DNA of 64,000 bases from Bradyrhizobium diazoefficiens (GTDB lineage: Bacteria > Pseudomonadota > Alphaproteobacteria > Rhizobiales > Xanthobacteraceae), in the NCBI RefSeq assembly GCF_016612535.1, contig NZ_JAENXS010000003.1, positions 372,001 through 436,000 on the forward strand. Direction: 5' to 3'. Below, piece after piece: positions 16,213 through 25,798 of the stretch. The notes under the pieces were generated by a model. That model was not told the DNA's origin, did no database searches, and saw only the letters and a program-made list of their open reading frames with translations. Each line of letters begins with the position of its first letter. The first letter of the stretch is position 1. The position numbers and the translations under genes were made by a program.

Positions 16213-18099
16213 TCACTCGATCATCTCGACCTTAGCTGTATCCCGGCTCGGCCGGTTCTGGTCGCGCCAGAACCAGACGGTAACGACACCGGAGCGGCCG
16301 CGGACCTGCGTGTGCAGCGGGCCCGACAGGACGCCGTCGGGCGCACCGTGGAAGTCGGCGGCGTCCAGCAGCGTGTCGGTCAGCGCGAGCCGCGCATCGT
16401 TCTGGGCGGCGACCTCCATCAGCCGGCTCGCCAGATTGACGGTGTCGCCGTTTGCCGTGATGTGCTGGTGGCTCTCGCCGAGACGGGAGGCGACGATCGG
16501 GCCGAAATGCGCCCCGATCTTGAACCCGAGTTGACCGCCGATCGCGGGTGGCAACGACGCGATCCAGCGCTCGACGCCGCGATGCAGGTTGATCGCACAT
16601 TTCAGCGCGCGCGCCGCGTCATCCGGCATCGCACGCGGCAGGCCGAACAGGATCATGGCGCCGTCGCCGAGAAAGCTGGTGATCATGCCGCCGCAATCGA
16701 CCGCGGCCTTGTCGATCAACGCGTGGAACGCCTTCAGGATGTCCTGGAGTTCGTCAGGATCGATCCGTTGGCTCAGCGCGGTGAAATCGGAAAGATCGAT
16801 GAAGACGATGGCCGCGTCCTGCCGGACCGGCTTCGCCAGGAAATCGGGATCGCGTGCCAGCCACTCCTGCACCGCTGGCGCCTGGAATTGCGCCAGCGAC
16901 CGGCTCTTGGCGGCGAGATATTGCGTGCGGCGGCCTCCCGCCCACAACTGCACGCCGGCAAACACCGCGACTGGCGGCACCGCGGCCGCAAGCGTGGTCG
17001 CGGCATCGAGCCAGATGCCGTGCGTGAACGCAAAAAGATTGAGCCCGGCCCAGGCGATCATCAGCGCCGCCGCCGCGACGAGCCCGAGCGTGCTCCGCCG
17101 CCAGGCGAGCAGGCCCACCAGCAGCATTGGCAGCAGGATCGCGGCAAGTGCGTCGGCGATGTGAACCTTGCGGTCGCGCACGATGCTGTCGCCGGCGACG
17201 AGATGCGTGATCGCGGTCGAGACCACCTCGACGCCGGGCATCAGGGAATCGAACGGCGTCGGATAGAAGTCGCCGCCGCCGGCAACCGCGGCGCCGATCA
17301 CGACGATGCGGTTCTCGATCGCGGCACGATTGAGCGTGCCGTCGAAGATGCTTTGCGCGCTCACGGTACGGATGGTCCGGCGAGGGCCGTAATAGGTGAT
17401 CGGCAGCGCGAAATCGGTGTCGGTCGGTACCGCGCGATCGCCGAGCAGGAGATGGTCCGGCGCGATCGTCAGTGGCTTGTCCAGTGCACGCGCGGCGACC
17501 CGCAACGGGAATGACAGCTCGACCTTGTCGCGGGTCCGGAACAGCATCGGCACCGAGAGCGGCGAGCCCGACTGTCCCGTCGCGACGTTGACGATTCCGA
17601 CCTCGGCGTGGTCGGCGAAAGCCGGCAATGGCAGCAGGAAGCGCTCGGCCTGCGGCAAGACGGCGAGGGGGCCGTCGCTGCCCGGCGCCACGACCTCGCT
17701 GGCGGAGGGGAAGATCGCCGCAGCGGCAAGGACCATCGGGCCGGTGGCGAGCGTGTTCGCCAGCGTGGCATCGCCAATCGCGGCGCTGCGGTCGACCAGC
17801 AGCAGGTCGATCGCGACGATCTTCGGCTTGAACTGCACGATGGTGTCGACGACGCGGGCGAGATCAGCGCGCGGCAGCGGATAGGTTCCACCGCGCTTCA
17901 CCACGGTGTCGTCGATCGCGACGATGGTGACGAGATCGGGTGGAGCTTGCACGCCGCGGACCTGCGTTCGCCAATCCGTCAGCGTCGCCTCGAGCCTATC
18001 GAGAAAGCGCAGATGACCGTTGGCGTGGCCCGCATAGATGCCCGCGCCCCACAGCGCGGCGAGGACAAGTGCCACCAGAATTTGAACGCGTCTCTTCAT
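16213..18099 (-). CDS. CHASE2-domain class III nucleotidyl cyclase
   Basis: A 628-residue sensor: signal-anchor helix (residues 4-22), periplasmic CHASE2 domain (about 30-310), three membrane helices (315-385), and a cyclase domain (425-600). Metal-binding Asp435 (FIDLSDFT) and Asp479 (FLGDGAM) and the TVNLASRLME strand are present. The residue that selects adenine, Lys in most homologues, is Ser475 here, so substrate or activity may differ. The ATG at 18099 is chosen; an in-frame TTG 15 bases upstream is less likely. A FecR-like gene lies 77 bp upstream on the same strand, a frequent partner of CHASE2 cyclases. Confidence 0.9.
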   Translation of the reverse strand: MKRRVQILVALVLAALWGAGIYAGHANGHLRFLDRLEATLTDWRTQVRGVQAPPDLVTIVAIDDTVVKRGGTYPLPRADLARVVDTIVQFKPKIVAIDLLLVDRSAAIGDATLANTLATGPMVLAAAAIFPSASEVVAPGSDGPLAVLPQAERFLLPLPAFADHAEVGIVNVATGQSGSPLSVPMLFRTRDKVELSFPLRVAARALDKPLTIAPDHLLLGDRAVPTDTDFALPITYYGPRRTIRTVSAQSIFDGTLNRAAIENRIVVIGAAVAGGGDFYPTPFDSLMPGVEVVSTAITHLVAGDSIVRDRKVHIADALAAILLPMLLVGLLAWRRSTLGLVAAAALMIAWAGLNLFAFTHGIWLDAATTLAAAVPPVAVFAGVQLWAGGRRTQYLAAKSRSLAQFQAPAVQEWLARDPDFLAKPVRQDAAIVFIDLSDFTALSQRIDPDELQDILKAFHALIDKAAVDCGGMITSFLGDGAMILFGLPRAMPDDAARALKCAINLHRGVERWIASLPPAIGGQLGFKIGAHFGPIVASRLGESHQHITANGDTVNLASRLMEVAAQNDARLALTDTLLDAADFHGAPDGVLSGPLHTQVRGRSGVVTVWFWRDQNRPSRDTAKVEMIE

Positions 18100-18176
18100 T
18101 CCGTCGTACTGCAATCTTTTTTCGCTGTCGGGGCCTGCTTGAGCAGGTCGCGTTGACCGAGCTTATTGGCCGAGTC

Positions 18177-18704
18177 TTATTGACCCAGTCTTGCCATCAG
18201 CGCATCGACGCGTGGCTGACCCCATGTCTTGACGGTCAGTGGAACGGTCGCTTCCACGTCGACGCCTTCGCCGGCTCCCAGCACAACGCCACGTCCACGC
18301 GCCGCTCTGCGGGTCACGCCGACGCGGCCGTTGGCGACAAACACGGAGGTTTTGGCCTCGGCGACATCGACCGCCCATTTGGTGCCGCGCACGGCGGCGA
18401 TGGCTTGCGGCGTCAGCACCTTGAAGGGATTGCCGCCGGGCTTTTTGGGCACTTCGACCAGCAGCGCTTTGCTGCTCAACTCCACGGAGTCAATATGTCC
18501 GTCGCGGTTGGCGTCGTTTAGTTCAAATCGGGCGCCGCTTTCGGCAACGATCGTGATGCCGTTGTCGCAGCGCCAGGTCTGCGTCCCTGCGGCCGACGGC
18601 GACGCCGTGCAGCCCGCCTTGGCGGCGGGCTGCGCAGTCGCAGATCCGATCAACAAAATTGGCCACGCCAGGGCCCAAAGCCCTGCGCGCAAAAACCCTC
18701 TCAT
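18177..18704 (-). CDS. FecR-like secreted protein with an EF-hand-like loop
   Basis: A 175-residue exported protein: signal peptide at residues 1-24 (AWPILLIGSATAQ), then a FecR-type beta domain (VLTPQAIAAVRGTKWAVDVA and SVFVANGRVGVTRR). An insert at residues 64-75, DANRDGHIDSVE, fits the 12-residue EF-hand calcium loop at positions 1, 3, 5, 6, 8 and 12. The ATG at 18704 has a GGAGG box five bases upstream; a GTG nine codons earlier is less likely. FecR domains in such pairs sit in the periplasm, where they could present a signal to the CHASE2 domain. That link is inference. Confidence 0.8.
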   Translation of the reverse strand: MRGFLRAGLWALAWPILLIGSATAQPAAKAGCTASPSAAGTQTWRCDNGITIVAESGARFELNDANRDGHIDSVELSSKALLVEVPKKPGGNPFKVLTPQAIAAVRGTKWAVDVAEAKTSVFVANGRVGVTRRAARGRGVVLGAGEGVDVEATVPLTVKTWGQPRVDALMARLGQ

Positions 18705-19268
18705 GCCAGCCTCCATTTGCGTGCTCGGCACAGTTCAAGGCGATGTTGATACGGCACTGTATCACACGCAGAGGCTGCCGAAGAGTGCCGCTGTTGCAGC
18801 TATTTTCTCGATGCGGCCATTTCCAGTCCGGCGCGATCGACTTTCGGTCACGGCGCCGTGGCGCGCGAGCGCTCTGTGCGCGATGTGTGATGTGTATGCT
18901 GCCGCTCTGCTGACATCGGCAGTTGACCGCACCAGCCTCGCGCAATTTTTCCCCGCTATCTTCCGGACATTGATGACCACGAAAACGACTTGGTTGGTGA
19001 GTTTAGAGAGTCGACCGGAGAGGTCCGTTGACCGTGCCGAACCGGCGAAGAATTATGGTTAACAGTCGTGCCTAAGTCCGTAATTCTGCGGGCCTTTCTC
19101 GAAATGGCACAGCGTTAACGAGTTGCCCTAGATCCGCCCGAACTTAATCCGCATTTAACTAAAAGGCGCCTTAATGCCGCTCCGACCCTCTGCGAGATGC
19201 TGTTCCCGGAACGTGACCAGCGGCACTTCGAAGGGGGACTGAGTGACACCGTCCTGGACGCAAGGCGA
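18705..19268. other. Intergenic region of about 560 bp with divergent regulatory sequences
   Basis: No gene is supported here. The left part has small open frames with no ribosome-binding site or protein-like composition. The right third is AT-richer, with several GTTAAC/TTAA elements, including a full CtrA-like box at 19144-19158. It probably holds the promoters of the FecR-cyclase pair and of the Tlde1-like gene. Confidence 0.6.
19144..19158. promoter_or_regulatory. CtrA-like binding site TTAA-N7-TTAA
   Basis: TTAATCCGCATTTAA matches the full CtrA consensus in alphaproteobacteria and lies about 110 bp upstream of the ATG of the cell-wall enzyme gene at 19269. More GTTAAC half-sites lie at about 19058 and 19114. 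CtrA is the cell-cycle regulator that controls many envelope genes; regulation here is inference. Confidence 0.5.
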
Positions 19269-20444
19269 ATGAGTACGAGTATCGCTGCGCAAAGTTACGC
19301 GGCATGGAAGCCCAAGAATCCTTCTGAACATATTCATCGGAAGTCTTCCCGGAACATGACTGCCCAAAACGTGCTTGGCGCCGCCATGATCGGCTGCGTC
19401 GCGCTTGCCGGCTGGACCGTCTACAACAACATCTTCGCCGCCAGCGTCTATCCGACCGTTGGCAGCTCCGGCTACGACGAGCCCGTGATCAAGCGCGCAC
19501 CCAAGGTCGCGTTGCGCGAAGCGGGTGAGGCCATCCGGGAAACGTTCGCACTGCTGCCCGACCGGCTGCAGGTGGCTGCCCCGATATCGCGCGAGATGTT
19601 CAACGAGCGCTTTGCCGCGGCTGCGACGCAGGGCGTCGACTCGAACGCGGCGAGCGCTGCGCCCGCGACCAAGGTCGCCGAGGCCAAGGAGAGTGGCAAG
19701 GAAGCCGCGAAACCGACCGTCGTCGCCAAGGTCGCGGAAGTGCTGAAGAGCCCGGCCAAGGTCGTCGAGAAGATCGCCGACGCCGCCAAGAGCAAGCGCA
19801 CTGACGCGCCGGTGCAGCTCGCTTCGGCCGATCCGGCCCAGATCGTGCCGGCGCCCGAGGCGAAGCCGAAATCCTTTGCCGATCGCGCCAAGGCCGCGGT
19901 GATGTCGATCACCGGTCCGCGCCAGTCGATGGTGGAAAAACTCTGGGGCAAGCGCGAGCCGTCCGGCGGGCTGCTCGCCTATGCCTCGGCCGATGCCAGC
20001 GTGACCGCGAGCATTGCACCGAAGGAACAGAACCCGATGCTCGGCGGCTCGCCGCCCTATGACCGCTCGACCGCGGTCTACGACATAACCGCGAAGACCG
20101 TGTATCTGCCCGATGGCACCAGGCTCGAGGCGCATTCCGGCCTCGGCTCCAACCTCGACGATCCGCGCTCCTCGCGCGTCCGCATGCGCGGCGTGACCCC
20201 GCCGCACATTTACGAGCTGAAGCCGCGCGAAGCGCTGTTCCACGGCGTGCCGGCGCTGCGCCTGACCCCGATCGGCGGCGAGAATGCGATCTACGGCCGC
20301 GACGGCCTGCTCGCGCACACCTTCATGCTCGGGCCGAACGGCGATTCCAACGGCTGCGTGTCGTTCAAGGATTATTACGCGTTCCTCGACGCCTATCGCA
20401 ACAAGGGCATCCGCAAGCTCGCGGTGCTGGCGCGGGTCGACTGA
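19269..20444 (+). CDS. Tlde1-domain (DUF2778) protein, L,D-transpeptidase-like
   Basis: A 391-residue envelope protein: short cytoplasmic N-terminus, one membrane helix (NVLGAAMIGCVALAGWTVYN, about residues 37-56), a long Ala/Lys-rich linker (120-215), and a C-terminal catalytic domain ending in AHTFMLGPNGDSNGCVSFKDY. His350 and Cys363 match the catalytic pair of Tlde1/YkuD-type enzymes that cut or exchange L,D links in peptidoglycan. DUF2778 includes type VI effectors, but chromosomal anchored copies without immunity genes are common in rhizobia, and no type VI genes are near. The ATG at 19269 follows an AAGGCGA box. A CtrA-like box lies upstream. Confidence 0.82.
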   Translation: MSTSIAAQSYAAWKPKNPSEHIHRKSSRNMTAQNVLGAAMIGCVALAGWTVYNNIFAASVYPTVGSSGYDEPVIKRAPKVALREAGEAIRETFALLPDRLQVAAPISREMFNERFAAAATQGVDSNAASAAPATKVAEAKESGKEAAKPTVVAKVAEVLKSPAKVVEKIADAAKSKRTDAPVQLASADPAQIVPAPEAKPKSFADRAKAAVMSITGPRQSMVEKLWGKREPSGGLLAYASADASVTASIAPKEQNPMLGGSPPYDRSTAVYDITAKTVYLPDGTRLEAHSGLGSNLDDPRSSRVRMRGVTPPHIYELKPREALFHGVPALRLTPIGGENAIYGRDGLLAHTFMLGPNGDSNGCVSFKDYYAFLDAYRNKGIRKLAVLARVD

Positions 20445-20465
20445 TCCGGGAGCATGCTCGCGTAG

Positions 20466-21092
20466 TCAGGGCGTGACCGTCTTGCGCAGCGCCATCTCGA
20501 TTGCAATTGCTTCGCCCACGGCAGGCCGCGCCTGCATGCGCGCGAGATAGGCGACCAGAGATGGATGGCGGTCGATCTCGACGCGGGCATAGCGAAGCAG
20601 AAGCAGCGCCCAGGTCAGCTGCGCATCCGCGACCGTGAAGCCGTTGCCGACGAGATGGTCGCGGCCCTTCAGATGGTCGGCTGCGAACGCCACGCTCGCC
20701 TCGATCCGATCGCGCGCGGCCTTCGGCGCATCCTCCTTGTACCAGAAGGTCGGGAACAGGAATCCCTTGTGAATCTCGGTGCCGACGAAGCTCAGCCATT
20801 CCTGTAGCCGGTACCGATCCGTATCGCCAGGTGGCGGCGCAAGGCCGCTCTCCGGCCTGAGATCGGCGATGTATTGCAGCACCGCGGCGTTCTCCGTCAG
20901 CCGCTCGCCATTCTCCAGGATCAGCACCGGCACTGCGCCTTTCGGCGAGATGGCGCGAAAATCCGCATCGTCCTCGACGCGTTTCTTGGTCAAGAGATGC
21001 ACCAGATGATAGCGCGCCTCGATACCGGTTTCCATCAGCGCGATCCGGCTCGCGAGCGAGCAGGCCATCGGCGAGAAATAGAGTTGCAGCAC
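20466..21092 (-). CDS. Glutathione S-transferase family protein
   Basis: A 208-residue cytoplasmic protein with a thioredoxin-like N-terminal domain (LQLYFSPMACSLASRIALME, with the catalytic-position Ser/Cys at residues 7-12), the glutathione-binding GAVPVLILENGERLTENAAVLQYI, and an all-helical C-terminal domain with the N-capping box FTVADAQLTWAL. The fold call is firm; the subgroup resembles beta-class GSTs. Substrate is unknown. It is 12 bp after the isochorismatase gene and likely co-transcribed with it. Confidence 0.92.
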   Translation of the reverse strand: MLQLYFSPMACSLASRIALMETGIEARYHLVHLLTKKRVEDDADFRAISPKGAVPVLILENGERLTENAAVLQYIADLRPESGLAPPPGDTDRYRLQEWLSFVGTEIHKGFLFPTFWYKEDAPKAARDRIEASVAFAADHLKGRDHLVGNGFTVADAQLTWALLLLRYARVEIDRHPSLVAYLARMQARPAVGEAIAIEMALRKTVTP

Positions 21093-21104
21093 CGCAGTTC
21101 TCCG

Positions 21105-21698
21105 TTATTTCAGTGCATCACCGCGCGCGATGATCGCGAAGCGGTCGGATAGTTCGGCGAGTGCAACCTCGTGGATGGTCCGGGCGTCCAGCGTACCGCC
21201 GCGGCCGTCGGGCAGGTCGCGCGTGGCGCAGCAATCGGCGTCGATCGTCGTGCGAAAGCCGAGGTCGAGGGCGGCGCGCGCCGTGGAGGAGACGCACATA
21301 TGCGTCATGAAGCCGGCCAGCACGATGTTCTTCCTGTCGGTTGCGGCAAGGCGCGCCTGCAAATCGGTGCCGGCAAATGCGTTCGGCAGCTCCTTCTCGA
21401 TCACCAACTCGCCGGCACGGGGCGCGAGCTCGGCGACGATGGCGCCGCGCTCAGCGTCGCGGTCGAACAGGCCGCCTACCTTGCCGCGGTGGGCGATATG
21501 GATGATCACGGCTCCGCTCTCGCGCGCACGTGCCAACAGCGCGGCCGCCCGCGCGATCGCAGGTCTCGCGTCGGGCAAAGCGAGAGGGCCTGCGAGATAT
21601 TCGTTCTGGATGTCGATCAGCACCAGCGCGGCGTCGCCGAGACGCGGCGGGTTGAGATCGGCACCGGCGAGCTGCAGCAGGGTCTTTGCGGTCGTCAT
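21105..21698 (-). CDS. Isochorismatase-family cysteine hydrolase
   Basis: A 197-residue alpha/beta hydrolase of the isochorismatase/nicotinamidase group. The triad is visible: Asp in LVLIDIQNEYLAGPL, Lys in IEKELPNAFAGTDLQ, and Cys in LAGFMTHMCVSSTARAAL. Members hydrolyse amides or vinyl ethers. The ATG at 21698 is preferred over more distant upstream codons because the family begins about 18 residues before the Asp motif. It is divergent from a LysR gene, with phased LysR-type half-sites between them, so that regulator probably controls isochorismatase and the following GST gene. Confidence 0.9.
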   Translation of the reverse strand: MTTAKTLLQLAGADLNPPRLGDAALVLIDIQNEYLAGPLALPDARPAIARAAALLARARESGAVIIHIAHRGKVGGLFDRDAERGAIVAELAPRAGELVIEKELPNAFAGTDLQARLAATDRKNIVLAGFMTHMCVSSTARAALDLGFRTTIDADCCATRDLPDGRGGTLDARTIHEVALAELSDRFAIIARGDALK

Positions 21699-21750
21699 GG
21701 TCTGGAATTCTCCGGGGGAAAAGGCCCGACAAACATAGCTGCGGGAATGC

Positions 21751-21796
21751 CTGCCGATATGCAGGGATATTGCAGCGGGCGGCTGCGATATTGCAG
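21751..21796. promoter_or_regulatory. Probable LysR-type regulator binding sites
   Basis: Two CTGC-N6-GCAG dyads (21751-21764 and 21783-21796) and a repeated GATATTGCAG (21766-21775 and 21787-21796, 21 bp apart) lie between the divergent isochorismatase and LysR genes. The spacing by two or three helical turns fits a LysR tetramer covering recognition and activation sites. Confidence 0.55.
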
Positions 21797-21825
21797 GCTG
21801 CTTTCGGTCGATATAGTCTGAAGCC

Positions 21826-22659
21826 ATGAACTGGGACGATCTACGCATCATCGCTGCCGTCAGGGACGAGGGCACCTACGCCGGCGCCAGCGCGCGCCTG
21901 CGCATCGACGAGACCACGGTCGGGCGCAGGCTGTCGCGCATCGAGCGTGCGCTCGGTTTGCGTCTGTTCGAGGCCGCCGACGGCGTCCGCAAGCCGACGC
22001 GGAGTTGCGAGGCGGTGCTGGCGCATGTCGAGGCGATGGCCGCACATGCCGCGGAGATCGGTCGCGTCGGTGAGAGCCACGCCGGTCCGGTGGGACGCGT
22101 GCGCGTCGCCTCCACCAACACGGTCGCCGAGGAGGTGCTGTCGCCGCGCGCGAGCGACTTCCTGCGCGCCAATCCCGGCCTGACGCTGCAATTCCTCACC
22201 TCGAGCGAGAACGTGAAGTTCTCGCGCTGGGAGGCCGATCTCGCCATCCGCCTGCGCAAACCCGACAAGGGTGACTTCGCGATCTCGAAGCTCGGTGAGG
22301 TCAAGCTCTATTATTTCGAGCCTGTTACGACCGGGGGCGAGCCGATGCTGTGCGCCTATCCGGACGAACTCGGGACCATTCCCGAGACGCAATTCCTGCG
22401 CACCAAGCAAGCCCGCGCGCGCTGCGTCACCGACAACGTGCGCGTCATCCGTAATTTGATCCGCGCGCATCAGGCCGCCGGCGTGTTGCCGGAGTATAGT
22501 TGCGCGGATCTGCTCGGCGATCGCCGCCTGCGCGCCACACTGCTACAGAGGCGGCGCGACATCTGGCTGCTCGTGCAAAATCATCTCAAACGCGACGCCG
22601 CGACCCGCGTGACCATCGACTGGGTCCGCCACTGCTTTCGGGATCTGGCGCAGAGTTGA
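21826..22659 (+). CDS. LysR-family transcriptional regulator
   Basis: A 277-residue regulator, slightly shorter than the usual 300. The N-terminal helix-turn-helix (WDDLRIIAAVRDEGTYAGAS, then LRIDETTVGRRLSRIERALG) is typical of the family, and the C-terminal substrate-binding domain (PVGRVRVASTNTVAEEVL onward) is present but trimmed. Divergent from the isochorismatase gene across 127 bp that contain phased CTGC/GCAG dyads. It most likely controls that operon and itself; its inducer is unknown. Confidence 0.9.
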   Translation: MNWDDLRIIAAVRDEGTYAGASARLRIDETTVGRRLSRIERALGLRLFEAADGVRKPTRSCEAVLAHVEAMAAHAAEIGRVGESHAGPVGRVRVASTNTVAEEVLSPRASDFLRANPGLTLQFLTSSENVKFSRWEADLAIRLRKPDKGDFAISKLGEVKLYYFEPVTTGGEPMLCAYPDELGTIPETQFLRTKQARARCVTDNVRVIRNLIRAHQAAGVLPEYSCADLLGDRRLRATLLQRRRDIWLLVQNHLKRDAATRVTIDWVRHCFRDLAQS

Positions 22660-22722
22660 TCGCCGGCGGCCGGCTACTTTGAACGTACCCCGACAGCCGG
22701 TCGACCAAATCAGGCAAGCCTG

Positions 22723-22758
22723 GGATTGCGCACGCCCACAGGTTGCGCAATCCTGTGG
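22723..22758 (+). promoter_or_regulatory. Leader with two mutually exclusive hairpins upstream of lepB
   Basis: GGATTGCGCA (22723-22732) can pair with TGCGCAATCC (22744-22753). Alternatively CCACAGG (22736-22742) can pair with CCTGTGG (22752-22758). The two stems share bases and cannot form together. The start codon of lepB lies 28 bases downstream. This could be an RNA switch, or an operator in DNA form; no known riboswitch class was recognised. Confidence 0.4.
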
Positions 22759-22785
22759 CCATAAGAATCTCGGGCAGGGCAGACG

Positions 22786-23532
22786 ATGACCACTCTTGAG
22801 AACACCGTTCGGCCGAAGGCCAAATCCAGCGAACGGAAAGCGATCGTCATCCTGATCCTGCTCGTGCCCGTGCTGTGGTCGCCAGCCTTCCTGTTTCGCA
22901 TCTTCCTGTATCAGCCGTTCAATATCCCGTCGGGTTCGATGACTCCGACGCTGGTCGTCGGTGACTACGTCTTGGCCGCTAAATATGCCTATGGGTACGG
23001 CCGCTATTCGTTTCCCTTCGCGCCGTCATTTATCTCGGGTCGTTTCCACGCCGCCGATCCCGCCTACGGCGACGTCGTCATATTCCGGACGCCGAAGGAC
23101 ACTGCGGTCGATTATGTGAAGCGCGTGGTCGGACTGCCCGGCGATCGCATCCAGATGCGGCAGGGGCAGCTCTTGCTCAACGACAAGCCGGTGACGCGCC
23201 TCGCGCTGAAGGAGGTGGCCGCCGGCTCGGTCTGCGGCGGCGAGGTCGGCGCCAAGGTCAAGCGCTGGCGCGAGACGATGCCGAACGGCGCGAGCTACGT
23301 CACCTACGACTGCGTCGACAACGGCTATGCCGACAATACGGAAATGTACACCGTGCCATCAGGACATTTCTTCGCGATGGGCGACAACCGCGACAACTCG
23401 ACCGACAGCCGCTTCAAGTCGGCGATGGGCTTCGTCCCGCTGGACAATCTGGTCGGCAAGGTGACGCGGATCTACTGGTCGCTCGACTCCAGAGGCGAGC
23501 TGCGGCCGGAGCGGATGGGGAAGGTCTGGTAG
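22786..23532 (+). CDS. lepB: Signal peptidase I
   Basis: A 248-residue inner-membrane peptidase that removes Sec signal peptides. One N-terminal helix (AIVILILLVPVLWSPAFLF, about residues 19-37) is followed by the catalytic boxes: PSGSMTPTL with nucleophile Ser51, DYVKRVVGLPGDRI with general base Lys112, and FFAMGDNRDNSTDSR. All catalytic residues are present. The rhizobial genome probably has another lepB in the rnc-era cluster; this copy stands alone, so it may be an extra one. A leader with alternative hairpins precedes it. Confidence 0.93.
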   Translation: MTTLENTVRPKAKSSERKAIVILILLVPVLWSPAFLFRIFLYQPFNIPSGSMTPTLVVGDYVLAAKYAYGYGRYSFPFAPSFISGRFHAADPAYGDVVIFRTPKDTAVDYVKRVVGLPGDRIQMRQGQLLLNDKPVTRLALKEVAAGSVCGGEVGAKVKRWRETMPNGASYVTYDCVDNGYADNTEMYTVPSGHFFAMGDNRDNSTDSRFKSAMGFVPLDNLVGKVTRIYWSLDSRGELRPERMGKVW

Positions 23533-23536
23533 CCGG

Positions 23537-23652
23537 TCATTCCGGGGCGCGCAAAGCGCCGAGTTTGTAGCCCGGATGGAGCGCAGTGCAATCCGGGGTT
23601 CGCGCCGCGGATGCAGTGGCCCCGGATTGCGCTGTGCTCCATCCGGGCTACA
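23537..23652. repeat. Composite intergenic repeat: half REP plus 'TGTAGCCCGGATGGAGC' palindrome
   Basis: A single GTCATTCCGGGGCGCGC arm (23537-23553) of the family seen at 11096 abuts a different, near-perfect inverted repeat whose arms start TGTAGCCCGGATGGAGCGCA at 23566 and end in CCATCCGGGCTACA at 23652. It lies between converging lepB and groEL genes, so one repeat seems to have landed in another. Confidence 0.75.
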
Positions 23653-23661
23653 GGCAAACAA

Positions 23662-23687
23662 AAACCCCGGCATCGCTGCCGGGGTTT
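23662..23687 (-). terminator. Rho-independent terminator of groESL
   Basis: A perfect 10-bp stem, AAACCCCGGC with GCCGGGGTTT, has a 6-base loop. Read on the minus strand it is followed by TTTTTGTTTG, a good terminator tract, 24 bases after the groEL stop. It may also work more weakly for lepB on the other strand. Confidence 0.85.
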
Positions 23688-23710
23688 CGTAGTCTTTGAG
23701 GTCGCAGGAC

Positions 23711-25381
<1,671 letters not shown>

Positions 25382-25439
25382 TCACCCTGCGAGAGGCGCC
25401 AACAGGCGCTCCTCAGGGTGAGCGTGTGCGGCGTTGGCC

Positions 25440-25754
25440 TTAGGCAGCCTTCTTCTTGGCTGCGGGGACGTCGAGGACGCCCATGATGTCGCTTTCCTTC
25501 ATGATCAGCAAATCGACGTTGTCGATCTTGACCTCGGTGCCGGACCACTTGCCGAACAGCACGCGGTCGCCGACCTTCAGGTCGATCGGGATCAGCTTGC
25601 CGGCTTCGTCGCGGCCACCCGGGCCAACGGCGACGACTTCGCCCTGGGAGGGCTTTTCCTTAGCCGTGTCGGGAATGATGATGCCGCCAGCGGTCTTCTC
25701 TTCTGCGTCAATGCGCTTGACCACGACGCGGTCGTGAAGCGGACGGAATTTCAT
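25440..25754 (-). CDS. groS: Co-chaperonin GroES (10 kDa subunit)
   Basis: A 104-residue protein with all GroES landmarks: [19 protein letters not shown], the mobile loop [20 protein letters not shown] and the roof and core strands [18 protein letters not shown]. It caps the GroEL ring. The C-terminus is slightly extended by an Ala/Lys tail (VPAAKKKAA), as in several rhizobial copies. First gene of groESL; the leader carries a CIRCE element 45 bases upstream of the start. Confidence 0.98.
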   Translation of the reverse strand: MKFRPLHDRVVVKRIDAEEKTAGGIIIPDTAKEKPSQGEVVAVGPGGRDEAGKLIPIDLKVGDRVLFGKWSGTEVKIDNVDLLIMKESDIMGVLDVPAAKKKAA

Positions 25755-25798
25755 GCAGTTCTCCTAAGCATTTGCACGAGTTGATGATTTTTGGGTCG

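Noticed and set aside
14828..17514. Open frames of over 450 codons overlapping the GT39 and CHASE2 cyclase genes
   Set aside because: Arg/Ala-rich translations in other frames of clear membrane-protein and cyclase genes; no start signals.
19269..20444. Type VI toxin-immunity pair
   Set aside because: The enzyme has its own membrane anchor and no neighbouring immunity or secretion gene.
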